DNA of 49,781 bases from Bacteroidia bacterium 43-41 (GTDB lineage: Bacteria > Bacteroidota > Bacteroidia > Bacteroidales > Dysgonomonadaceae). Position 1 is the first letter of the stretch; every line of letters begins with the position of its first letter. The translations under genes were made by a program, and so were the position numbers. Shown here one piece after another: positions 8,640-16,513 of the stretch. Under the pieces are notes generated by a model. That model did not search any database and was not told the origin of the DNA. It saw nothing but the letters and a program-made list of their open reading frames with translations. The DNA is taken from positions 1-49,781 of the forward strand of contig MKTD01000051.1 of the NCBI GenBank assembly GCA_001898165.1, written 5' to 3'.

Positions 8640-8720
8640 TCACAGGCTGCCACTAATGAAAGGCAGGCTCAGTCCGGTAGCCGTCAGGGCTGAATGCTTC
8701 AGAAAATTCCGTCGATCCAT
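8640..8720 (-). pseudogene. Stump of a Tat-exported protein gene (26 codons)
   Basis: Seven bases after the DUF1080 stop, the minus strand has ATG and an open frame of 26 codons beginning MDRRNFLKHSALTATGLS and ending at TGA (8640-8642). This is a textbook twin-arginine signal peptide, up to its hydrophobic core, but the mature protein is missing. Only 15 bases separate the stop from the end of lpxH. I read it as the 5' end of a seventh operon gene whose body was deleted. By analogy with similar clusters, the lost gene may have encoded another oxidoreductase or a sugar isomerase/epimerase. Confidence 0.75.
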
Positions 8721-8727
8721 GACATTG

Positions 8728-10086
8728 CTATTCAAGTTCTTTTATTTTTATGTTCTGGAACCAGACCTCATCGCCGTGATCCTGCAACAAGAGCAGTCCC
8801 TCTTCTGCATTTCCGAAATTAGGCCAGTCTTTATACTTGCTGTAAGCAACCAACGCATTCCACATCTGGTTGTTGCGTTCGTACTCAATGATTTTTACTC
8901 CGTTCAGCCAATGTTCCACGTGATTTCCTTTCACCACCACCATTGCCGTATTAAAGAATCCCGGCCGGAAAGGTTTATTTTCAGGGGCTGGAATCAGATC
9001 GTAAAGTGAACCCAGTGTCCTGTTCCCGGCGACACCCAATTTTGCATCGGGATGTTTTTTATCGTCCAGTATCTGAAATTCGCAGCCAATAGCTGAACCC
9101 TGCCCTTTATTCAGGTTGGTATCCACAAAATATTTGATGCCGCTGTTGGCGCCTTCGGTAATCTTGAAATCTACTTTCAACATAAAATTTCTATACGGCC
9201 TGGTAGTAACAATATCGCCACCGTTCGTAGATTCACCGCCGCCGCTTTTTTGCACTTTCAATACTCCGTTATCGATTATCCAGCCTTTTTCGGGGAAATT
9301 ATCGAGTTTAGCGCCGCGCCATCCGTCGGTTGTTTTTCCGTCCCACAATAGCTTCCATCCTTCACGGGATTCGCGATCGGAAACGGTATTTGCGATACCG
9401 TTTACTTGTTCGATCCCGTCGCTGTTTTCACGCGACTTGAATTTATCGAGATCTTGAGTCAGGATGCGGATGTTCCTCCACGAAACCGTTTTACCTTCGA
9501 GCGCTTTATCACTTATCCCGTGAACTTGCAAGGCTATGAAACCCGATTTTGTAACGTTGTCTAATAAATCGGCACACGGAACACCGTTTACCCACGTACG
9601 GATGGAATTACCGATTGCCTCGATGCGGGCTTTGTTCCACTGGTCGCGTTTAAAAGCTTTCTGCCCAACGGGGTTGATAGTCAAAGGGTAAAGCCAGCCT
9701 CTGCGCGCTTCATCGTAAACGCCTCCGGTCCACGATCGGGCAGAAGGATCAATCTCAAACTGATAGCCGTGAACACGGCCGTTCTGATACTCTTTCAGGC
9801 TGTTGCTCCTGAACTGGACACCGGAGTTTAGCCCGTCGTCCACTTTAAAGTCGAATTCCAGAATAAAGTCGCCGTACATTTTGTCGGTAGCCAAAAAGGT
9901 ATTCGGGGTTCCGCTTTTTGAAATACCGGTAATTGTCTTGTCCTGAACTTTATATTCGGCTGTCCCGTTTAGCCTGGTCCAGCCTTTCAGATTTTTTCCA
10001 TTGAAGAGGTCCTGCCATTTGGCTTCCTGCGCCGAAGCAGAAATAATGAAAATCATTGCAGTTAATACAAGAATATTCCTTTTCAT
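8728..10086 (-). CDS. Tandem DUF1080 protein (3-keto-glycoside hydrolase-like), periplasmic
   Basis: A 452-residue exported protein: signal peptide (residues 1-19, ISASAQ) followed by two DUF1080 domains, about 22-210 and 240-452. Both start with the same pattern ([13 protein letters not shown] and [13 protein letters not shown]) and both contain the NGVxC/NGVK strand. DUF1080 is a concanavalin-like fold; characterised members cleave 3-keto-glycosides. It lies 25 bases downstream of a Tat-exported Gfo/Idh/MocA oxidoreductase gene, which could make or remove such 3-keto sugars. The doubled architecture may mean one catalytic and one binding domain, which cannot be decided from sequence. Confidence 0.85.
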   Translation of the reverse strand: MKRNILVLTAMIFIISASAQEAKWQDLFNGKNLKGWTRLNGTAEYKVQDKTITGISKSGTPNTFLATDKMYGDFILEFDFKVDDGLNSGVQFRSNSLKEYQNGRVHGYQFEIDPSARSWTGGVYDEARRGWLYPLTINPVGQKAFKRDQWNKARIEAIGNSIRTWVNGVPCADLLDNVTKSGFIALQVHGISDKALEGKTVSWRNIRILTQDLDKFKSRENSDGIEQVNGIANTVSDRESREGWKLLWDGKTTDGWRGAKLDNFPEKGWIIDNGVLKVQKSGGGESTNGGDIVTTRPYRNFMLKVDFKITEGANSGIKYFVDTNLNKGQGSAIGCEFQILDDKKHPDAKLGVAGNRTLGSLYDLIPAPENKPFRPGFFNTAMVVVKGNHVEHWLNGVKIIEYERNNQMWNALVAYSKYKDWPNFGNAEEGLLLLQDHGDEVWFQNIKIKELE

Positions 10087-10111
10087 TTTAATATTGAATT
10101 TTTAATTGAGA

Positions 10112-11533
10112 TCATATTTTATAAAAGTCTTCCCATCCTTTACGCGGAGGTGCTCCGGTAAGGAAAGCATCGGCAAAAGCATCATTGGTAACACGTTTGG
10201 TTTCCCGGTCAAAGACTATTTTCCGGTTCAGCCGTTGTGCCGCCACACCCAGGCAGAACACCTGGCTCAGCGGGCCTGCAATCTCAAAAGGCGAACGGGC
10301 TTTCTCTTTTCCCTGGCAAGCCAACAGGAAATTGGCGAAATGGTTCGACGGGCTTTTGGGTACCGGGGGGAGTTTTTTCTCCATCTCCTTCGCTTTTTCA
10401 TCCGGAATAATGCTTAACGTGCTTCCGTGCGACCCACCTTTGAAAATCAGGTCTTTGCTGTAAATCTCTTTCCCCGGATTTAGTTTGGTAGGTTGAATTT
10501 TTCCACCCCCAACGCTCGGAATATTCGGATCGATCTCCGAAACGCCATATCCCTCGGGCACTGACGGGATATTATCTACACCATCGTACCACGTTATTAC
10601 AACAGGTGGCATTGTCCCGCGTTTTGGAAACTTAAACTCGATGGTGCTCGACATCGGGAAGAAGTAATCGTTGTGTTTTGTCAGTTTTACCGGGTTGACC
10701 TCTTCGGGAAGCCCTAAATTGAGAAATTGATGAGCCGTATCGATAATGTGCGCACCCCAGTCGCCTAATGCCCCCATTCCGAAATCGTACCAGCAACGCC
10801 ATTGCCCGTAGTGGAAATCCTTGTTGTAATCGTGATACGATTGCGCCGACAACCAGGTGTCCCAATCCATCGTTTCGGGGATGGGTTCTGCAGCGGGGAA
10901 TTTCTTGATGTTCGGATCCCATCCGTGCCAGCGGCGTGCGTTGTTCATGTGCGCTGTAATAGCAGTAACATCTTTTATAATGCCGGCTTCTTTCCAGGCT
11001 TTGAACTGGAAATAATTTCCTTCGGAGTGTCCCTGATTCCCCATCTGGGTGACTACCTTCGGGTATTTCCCGGCTGCTTTTATCATCAGTTCAACTTCGT
11101 GGAAAGTGCGCCCCATAGGTTTTTCCACATACACGTGTTTACCCTCTTTAATGGCCATCATTACAGCAGGGAAATGGGCAAAGTCGGGAATTGCTATGGC
11201 AACCGCCTCAATCTCGTTTCCGATTTTATCGAACATCACTCTAAAGTCCTTGAAACGCTTCGCATCCGGGAACTTGTCCAGCGCATTTTTTGTGTGATCG
11301 GCCCCTAAATCCACATCACACAGGGCAACAACATTTGCCAATCCTGTTTTATCGAAATCGTTGATGATCTCCCAGCCCCTGTTTCCAATGCCAATATGTG
11401 CCAGATTTACTTTTCTATTGGCCCCCACAATACGGCTGTAGCTCGCCGCATTGGTTTTCGTATAGATACCGCTTAAAGCTATGCCGGCAGACGCTAAAGC
11501 TGTGTTTTTCAAGAAATCTCTCCTTGTCGTCAT
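10112..11533 (-). CDS. Tat-exported Gfo/Idh/MocA family oxidoreductase
   Basis: This 473-residue protein starts with a twin-arginine signal (MTTRRDFLKNTALASAG), so it is exported folded with its nicotinamide cofactor. A Rossmann domain follows (NLAHIGIGNRGW, about residues 43-54), then the family motif EKPMGRT (about 137-143) with the lysine used in catalysis, and a C-terminal alpha/beta domain. Members oxidise or reduce sugar hydroxyls, often at C3. It sits between the LarA-like gene (35 bases) and the DUF1080 gene (25 bases). I infer periplasmic 3-keto-glycoside chemistry with the DUF1080 partner. Confidence 0.9.
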   Translation of the reverse strand: MTTRRDFLKNTALASAGIALSGIYTKTNAASYSRIVGANRKVNLAHIGIGNRGWEIINDFDKTGLANVVALCDVDLGADHTKNALDKFPDAKRFKDFRVMFDKIGNEIEAVAIAIPDFAHFPAVMMAIKEGKHVYVEKPMGRTFHEVELMIKAAGKYPKVVTQMGNQGHSEGNYFQFKAWKEAGIIKDVTAITAHMNNARRWHGWDPNIKKFPAAEPIPETMDWDTWLSAQSYHDYNKDFHYGQWRCWYDFGMGALGDWGAHIIDTAHQFLNLGLPEEVNPVKLTKHNDYFFPMSSTIEFKFPKRGTMPPVVITWYDGVDNIPSVPEGYGVSEIDPNIPSVGGGKIQPTKLNPGKEIYSKDLIFKGGSHGSTLSIIPDEKAKEMEKKLPPVPKSPSNHFANFLLACQGKEKARSPFEIAGPLSQVFCLGVAAQRLNRKIVFDRETKRVTNDAFADAFLTGAPPRKGWEDFYKI

Positions 11534-11568
11534 AGGTGTTCATTATGTTTGTTTTGTAAAAAATATGC

Positions 11569-12855
11569 TCAGTACTCAAACCTGTCTCTATGTGCCCACA
11601 GTCCCAGGGCAGGGCTTGAAATATAATAAATTTCTTCTCCATCCGGCAGGGTATTGAATCCCTCTTTCAGGTGTTGAAAATTATATTTTTGCATCATTTC
11701 GTCGATATCTCCCCACCGAAAGCCCACGCTTTCAATTTCTTTCCGCGTCAGGTTTTCCGGCCCTTTTCCGGGACAATAGGTGATGGAGAACCTCCCTTCG
11801 GACGACCCGTGAATCAGATGTGCTGCCGCACTAAGGTTGTTGCGTAATTCCTCGTTATCCTCAACTGCTTTCAACGTTTTTGACGTTCCGAAATAGCCGT
11901 ATTTTCGGATCAACCGATCGATCTCCTTGTCCTCTCCAAACTCTTTTAACGCCGGAGCTAACACCACAAGCTCTCCTCCGTCGGCAATAGCCATGCGTGT
12001 CCTGTAAATAGATTTATTCCCCAACCACGTGCTTTTGAACTCCGTGGGGTCTAACCAAACCAAAACCTTCCTTAACGGCTTTTCAACCATCTGGAAATTA
12101 ACTTCGAGCGAAAGCCCGGCAGCCAAGTCAAAAACATCAAAATCATCGCCCACGAACAATCCGTATGTCTGCTGTCTCCCTTCTTTGTTTACACCAACTA
12201 CCGTGAGCACATATAAAATAGGAAGATGTTTCGCGAAATTATCCGAAGCGTAATTAAATAATCTTCGAACCGGCGTATCGGCACGTCCCATCATCCGCTC
12301 CATACCGTAAACCGCTCCCACGTAATGACTTTTATTGATCGCCTCGGCTCCTCCGGTCCCCACAAAAACATTTTTGTTGTAGTTTGCCATCCCCACCACT
12401 TCGTGCGGGACAACCTGTCCGATAGAAAGGATAAGATCGAAGTTGCCTTCTGTCAATAATTTATTTACTTGAACCGGCCAATCAAAGTGCACTTTATGCT
12501 CTGACACCTCTTCTACGATCTCTGCCGGAATCCTGCCGAGTGTCACCACATCATTTCGCCAGTCGTGAACACGTATCAGGTTAGCCGGGGTTTTGCCGAA
12601 CATATGTGAGATCTGATCATCAGTCATGGGTGTATGTGTGCCCAAAGCCGGAAGAATATCGGTCAGCTTATCACCGTAATACTCCCAGCTTATTTTCGTT
12701 AATTCACCTGCGCGGCTGGGCAGGCGGGTATAATCGGGCGGGATGGCAAGCACTTTACGCTTCTCACCCAATTTATCGAATGCTTCGCGAAGGCCCGCCT
12801 CCAGGTCTTTGCGCGACAGGTTATGTGCGGCAGAACCGTTTTGGTAATAAATCAT
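11569..12855 (-). CDS. LarA-like nickel-dependent racemase/epimerase (DUF2088)
   Basis: A 428-residue cytoplasmic protein of the LarA superfamily. LarA enzymes use a nickel-pincer nucleotide to invert the C2 centre of 2-hydroxyacids. The length matches LarA, and the conserved histidine regions are visible (ALGTHTPMTD about residue 70-79; VVPHEVVGMANYN and EAINKSHYVGAVYG around 150-185). Known relatives include lactate, malate and phenyllactate racemases and a D-gluconate 2-epimerase. The start is seven bases after gnd, and the operon otherwise acts on hexonates, so I favour an aldonate C2 epimerase over lactate racemase. The cofactor genes larB, larC and larE are not in the window. Confidence 0.82.
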   Translation of the reverse strand: MIYYQNGSAAHNLSRKDLEAGLREAFDKLGEKRKVLAIPPDYTRLPSRAGELTKISWEYYGDKLTDILPALGTHTPMTDDQISHMFGKTPANLIRVHDWRNDVVTLGRIPAEIVEEVSEHKVHFDWPVQVNKLLTEGNFDLILSIGQVVPHEVVGMANYNKNVFVGTGGAEAINKSHYVGAVYGMERMMGRADTPVRRLFNYASDNFAKHLPILYVLTVVGVNKEGRQQTYGLFVGDDFDVFDLAAGLSLEVNFQMVEKPLRKVLVWLDPTEFKSTWLGNKSIYRTRMAIADGGELVVLAPALKEFGEDKEIDRLIRKYGYFGTSKTLKAVEDNEELRNNLSAAAHLIHGSSEGRFSITYCPGKGPENLTRKEIESVGFRWGDIDEMMQKYNFQHLKEGFNTLPDGEEIYYISSPALGLWAHRDRFEY

Positions 12856-12862
12856 TTTTTAA

Positions 12863-14317
12863 CTACACCTGATAGGTTGATGAAGCGGTGCTTCCTCCAC
12901 GGCCTGTCCAGTCGGTATGGAAGAATTCTCCACGCGGCTTATCTACTCTTTCGTATTGATGTGCTCCGAAATAGTCCCGTTGAGCCTGCAGCAGATTAGC
13001 CGGCAAACGATCGTTGCGGAAGCCGTCGAAATAGCACAAAGCCGATGTCAATGCCGGAACAGGGATTCCGTTTTCGAGTGCGGTAGCACAGACTCTGCGC
13101 CAGCTTTCCTGGACAGATTCAATACTTTCTTTAAAGAATGGGTCGAGCAGTAAGTTTTCCAGTTTGGGATTTTTATCGAATGCTTTTTTAATATCGTTCA
13201 GAAATACCGAACGGATAATACATCCGCCACGCCACATGAGCGCTATCCCCCCGTAATTGAGGTTCCAGCTGTATTCTCTGGCAGCCTCCATCATCAGGTC
13301 GTACCCCTGCGCATAAGAAATAATTTTTGCCCCGTAGATTGCCTGCTCCAGGTCGTTAATAAATTGTTGCTTGTCTCCTTTGAAATCCGGCTTTTTTCCT
13401 GCGATAACTTTCGATGCTTTTACACGAAGATCTTTTTGAGCCGAGAGGCAGCGTGAAAACACAGACTCGCCTATGAGCGTAAGCGGAATCCCTAAATCGA
13501 GCGCCGTCACGGCTGTCCATTTTCCGGTGCCTTTCTGTCCGGCCGTATCGAGAATTTTTTCTACCAACGGGCTTCCGTCTTCGTCTTTGTACGCCAAAAT
13601 ATCGGCAGTGATCTCGATAAGATACGAATCAAGTTTCCCGGCATTCCACTTTTTGAACACTTCGTGTTGTTCAAAAGCATCCATCCCAAGCAACTCCTTC
13701 ATCAGATGATAAGCTTCGTTAATAATCTGCATATCACCGTATTCAATACCATTATGCACCATCTTCACAAAATGTCCGGCGCCGTCCTCGCCCACCCAGT
13801 CGCAACAGGGAGAGCCGTCATCTACTTTTGCGGCCACCGCTTGAAAGATCTCTTTCACATAAGGCCACGCCCCGGGGGAACCTCCGGGCATCATCGAAGG
13901 GCCGAGCAGTGCCCCTTCCTCGCCTCCGGAAACGCCGGTACCTATATACAGCAATCCTTTGCTTTCCACCTGTTTTGTACGGCGGATAGTATCCGGAAAA
14001 TGGCTGTTTCCTCCATCTATGATAATATCTCCGGGTTCAAGTAATGGGATGAGCTGTCCGATAAAATCATCCACCGGTTTTCCGGCTTTTACCAGCATCA
14101 TTACCTTACGCGGGCGTTCGAGAGAAGCCACCAATTCTTCGAGTGAGTGCGTACCGATAAAATTTTTTCCTTTTCCCCTGCCGTTTACAAAATGATCTAC
14201 TTTTTCAACCGTACGGTTATAAACAGCTACCGTGTAACCTTTGCTTTCCATATTCAGGACGAGGTTCTCGCCCATTACGGCAAGCCCAATGAGCCCTATA
14301 TCTGCTTTTTGTTTCAT
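12863..14317 (-). CDS. gnd: 6-phosphogluconate dehydrogenase, decarboxylating
   Basis: This 484-residue protein is a full-length 6-phosphogluconate dehydrogenase, which oxidatively decarboxylates 6-phosphogluconate to ribulose 5-phosphate and CO2. The dinucleotide site reads GLAVMGENL (residues 10-18) followed by VYNRT, where the arginine favours NADP. The substrate region VKMVHNGIEYGDMQ carries the conserved lysine and the asparagine/glutamate pair. A glucose-6-phosphate dehydrogenase gene is not adjacent; the gene lies instead among sugar-acid genes, 38 bases after a PfkB kinase and seven before the LarA-like gene. This implies that the 6-phosphogluconate used here comes from an imported acid. 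Confidence 0.96.
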   Translation of the reverse strand: MKQKADIGLIGLAVMGENLVLNMESKGYTVAVYNRTVEKVDHFVNGRGKGKNFIGTHSLEELVASLERPRKVMMLVKAGKPVDDFIGQLIPLLEPGDIIIDGGNSHFPDTIRRTKQVESKGLLYIGTGVSGGEEGALLGPSMMPGGSPGAWPYVKEIFQAVAAKVDDGSPCCDWVGEDGAGHFVKMVHNGIEYGDMQIINEAYHLMKELLGMDAFEQHEVFKKWNAGKLDSYLIEITADILAYKDEDGSPLVEKILDTAGQKGTGKWTAVTALDLGIPLTLIGESVFSRCLSAQKDLRVKASKVIAGKKPDFKGDKQQFINDLEQAIYGAKIISYAQGYDLMMEAAREYSWNLNYGGIALMWRGGCIIRSVFLNDIKKAFDKNPKLENLLLDPFFKESIESVQESWRRVCATALENGIPVPALTSALCYFDGFRNDRLPANLLQAQRDYFGAHQYERVDKPRGEFFHTDWTGRGGSTASSTYQV

Positions 14318-14355
14318 ATTTTTTTATTGATTTTTAGAACCACGATCCCTATCGT

Positions 14356-15432
14356 TTAACGTTTTACCCGCGCATTCCCTTTCCAGATGCTCCAAATCAT
14401 TTCTTCATCGGCAGGTTGGGCATAGTCGGTAAGGAACGTAGTTGCCAAGGCACCGCTTGCCCAGGCAAACTGAACCCATTTTTCCGAACTCATCCCTTTT
14501 AAAATAGCGTATAATAATCCGCCCACAAATCCGTCGCCGCCACCTATCCTGTCCATCACATTAATTTTACGTAAAGGAGCAACGTGCCAGTTTTCATTTT
14601 CATAAACAATTGCTCCCCAAAGATGTTCATTGGCACTGATCACCTCGCGGAGCGTGTTTGCAAAAACAGTAACATCCGGAAATGCTTTCCTGGCATTCAA
14701 AATCATTCCCTTGAAGGCATCGATGGTTTCTTCTATGTTCTCACCTCCGGCCTTTGGGCCATGTACACCCAAACAGAGTTGAAAATCCTCTTCGTTCCCG
14801 ATCAAAATATCCGACAAAGAAGCAATTTCGGCAAACGCCTCTTTCAGCTCTTTTTCACGCCCCTTCCAGAATGTCGCCCTGTGATTCAAATCGAAGGAGA
14901 TCAGCGTGCCGTGTCTTTTGGCATACCGGGCAAGTTGGAGGCAGAAATCACTCGTTTCGGGCGATAAAGCGGCTATCAATCCCGACAAGTGTACGACCCG
15001 GACTCCTTCTTTTACAAAAATCCGTTCCAAATCGAAATCTTTCACATTCAACGTTTTTCCCACTTCTCCGGCCCTGTCGTTCTGAACACGCGGTCCACGC
15101 AATCCGAAACCACTGTCGGCAATATTGAACTGGTGGCGATACCCCCACGGACCTCCCTGCGGGATTTCCGGTCCTTCAAAATCGATGTTTCTCGCCCTCA
15201 GGTCAGATTTAATAAAAGCGGCCACCGGGCTGTCTTTAACAAAAGTGGTGAGTACTTTTACAGGCAATCCGAGGCAAGACGATATACTTGCAACATTTGT
15301 CTCGGCACTTGTGGCCTGCATTTCGAAAAGTTTACTGCTATGTACCGGCTGAGCATTTACCGGCGTAATTCTCACTCCCATGCTGGAAGCTACAATCAAT
15401 GAATATTTACAATCTTTTTTAAGTTGAAGCAT
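14356..15432 (-). CDS. PfkB family sugar(-acid) kinase, KDG-kinase-like
   Basis: A 358-residue kinase of the ribokinase/PfkB family. The C-terminal ATP-site signature is present as RIGGGDGFVGG (about residues 297-307), with the catalytic aspartate in GGGDGF; DLNHRATFWKG fits the substrate/ATP region seen in 2-keto-3-deoxygluconate kinases. It is co-transcribed between the SDR gene (14 bases) and gnd (38 bases). KDG kinase would be the default annotation, but no KDPG aldolase or hexonate dehydratase lies in the operon, whereas gnd does. It may therefore phosphorylate gluconate or a ketogluconate. The family is certain; the substrate is open. Confidence 0.85.
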   Translation of the reverse strand: MLQLKKDCKYSLIVASSMGVRITPVNAQPVHSSKLFEMQATSAETNVASISSCLGLPVKVLTTFVKDSPVAAFIKSDLRARNIDFEGPEIPQGGPWGYRHQFNIADSGFGLRGPRVQNDRAGEVGKTLNVKDFDLERIFVKEGVRVVHLSGLIAALSPETSDFCLQLARYAKRHGTLISFDLNHRATFWKGREKELKEAFAEIASLSDILIGNEEDFQLCLGVHGPKAGGENIEETIDAFKGMILNARKAFPDVTVFANTLREVISANEHLWGAIVYENENWHVAPLRKINVMDRIGGGDGFVGGLLYAILKGMSSEKWVQFAWASGALATTFLTDYAQPADEEMIWSIWKGNARVKR

Positions 15433-15446
15433 GTTGAAGAAATAAT

Positions 15447-16259
15447 TTAAATACTGAATGCGTCGAAACCGCCATCAACGACGGCGACTGTTCCTGTTAC
15501 GAATTTAGAAGCATCGCTAACCAAATAATGCAATGTGCCGAGCAGGTCCTCCGGGATCCCGAAACGCCTGAACGGGGTATGGGCAATAATGGTATTTCCC
15601 CTGTCGGAATAAGTTCCGTCGGGATTCGTGAGCAGGGTCCTGTTTTGTTCGGTGATAAAGAATCCCGGACAAAGCGCATTTACCCGGAAGCCCTCGCCGA
15701 ATTTCATGGCCAACTCGCCGGCCATATATTTGGTGAAATTGGTAACCGCAGCTTTTGCCGAACCATAACCTGCAACACGCGACAACGGGCGCAAAGCTGA
15801 AGCCGATGAAATATTGATGATGTTCCCCTTTTTCTCCTTAACCATATATTCGGCGAAAACAACCGTCGGGACAACGGTTCCCATCAGGTTTAAATCCACC
15901 ACCTTGCGGAAATCATCCATCTTCAAATCGAAGATGGTATTTTTCGGCCCGATAGTAGCACCGGGCATATTTCCTCCTGCCCCGTTAATAAGGACATCTA
16001 TCTTGCCATATTCGGCAATGATCTCTTCAGCGTTTTGCTTTAACAAGGCATCGTCAGTCACATCTGTTTGAAGGAACAGGGCATCTCCTCCTCGCGATTT
16101 CACACCCTCAATTAAAGCATCTCCCTTTTCTTTATTCCGGGCCAATACGGCAACTTTTGCCCCGTGTGCAGCAAGGTATTCCACCATTGATGCGCCTAAA
16201 ACACCTGTCCCGCCGGTAATTACAATTACCTTGCCTTGAATATTGAACAATTCGTACAT
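15447..16259 (-). CDS. SDR family oxidoreductase, probably acting on hexonates
   Basis: The 270-residue protein is a classical short-chain dehydrogenase: the cofactor motif TGGTGVLGAS (about residues 15-24), NGAGG, and the catalytic serine, tyrosine and lysine in SSASALRPLSRVAGYGSAKAA-type order (S152, Y166, K170 approximately). It resembles the SDR group annotated as D-mannonate oxidoreductase or gluconate 5-dehydrogenase. It is the first gene of the operon, so it is produced under direct control of the operator on its promoter. A role in interconverting a keto-hexonate (fructuronate or 5-ketogluconate) and a hexonate is inferred from this resemblance and the neighbours. Confidence 0.87.
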   Translation of the reverse strand: MYELFNIQGKVIVITGGTGVLGASMVEYLAAHGAKVAVLARNKEKGDALIEGVKSRGGDALFLQTDVTDDALLKQNAEEIIAEYGKIDVLINGAGGNMPGATIGPKNTIFDLKMDDFRKVVDLNLMGTVVPTVVFAEYMVKEKKGNIINISSASALRPLSRVAGYGSAKAAVTNFTKYMAGELAMKFGEGFRVNALCPGFFITEQNRTLLTNPDGTYSDRGNTIIAHTPFRRFGIPEDLLGTLHYLVSDASKFVTGTVAVVDGGFDAFSI

Positions 16260-16297
16260 GATTTATTTTGTTTATGGATTTATTTCAAATTAACCTG

Positions 16298-16342
16298 TTT
16301 GTGTACGTGCACAAAGATAATACTATCTCCGGTAAAGTCCAA
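16298..16342 (-). promoter_or_regulatory. SDR operon promoter with overlapping LacI-type operator
   Basis: On the minus strand a TTG (16340-16342) and TATCTTTG (16312-16319) are 20 bases apart, the standard Bacteroidetes spacing. An 18-base near-perfect palindrome, TTTGTGTACGTGCACAAA (16298-16315), with a central CG step as in many LacI-family operators, covers the end of the -7 box and the expected transcription start. A repressor bound here would block initiation. The divergent LacI-type gene at 16514 is the obvious candidate. Confidence 0.72.
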
Positions 16343-16457
16343 GTAAAATTCTCATTTTTTTAAAATCAAATCCAAACTGGCGGAACATCTGCTTCTGACT
16401 TATGCGGCAAGTTGACCAAAATTGTTCAAATAAAGAGATCTTAATATTTTTATACTG

Positions 16458-16494
16458 TGTGTTTACACAAAAACAAATTAACTTCTTATCTTTG
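16458..16494 (+). promoter_or_regulatory. Promoter of the LacI-type regulator with a possible autoregulatory site
   Basis: TATCTTTG (16487-16494) matches the -7 consensus and lies 19 bases before the ATG. The sequence TGTGTTTACACA (16458-16469), nearly palindromic, covers the -33 position. It shares the TGTG/CACA arms of the larger palindrome on the other side of the divergent region, though the spacer is shorter, so autoregulation is plausible but unproved. Confidence 0.5.
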
Positions 16495-16513
16495 CCTTTG
16501 TAAATTGTATAAT

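Noticed and set aside
16457-16513. GTG start 19 codons upstream for the LacI-type regulator
   Set aside because: It lies upstream of the TATCTTTG promoter box, so it could not be in the transcript, and the helix-turn-helix begins right after the later ATG.
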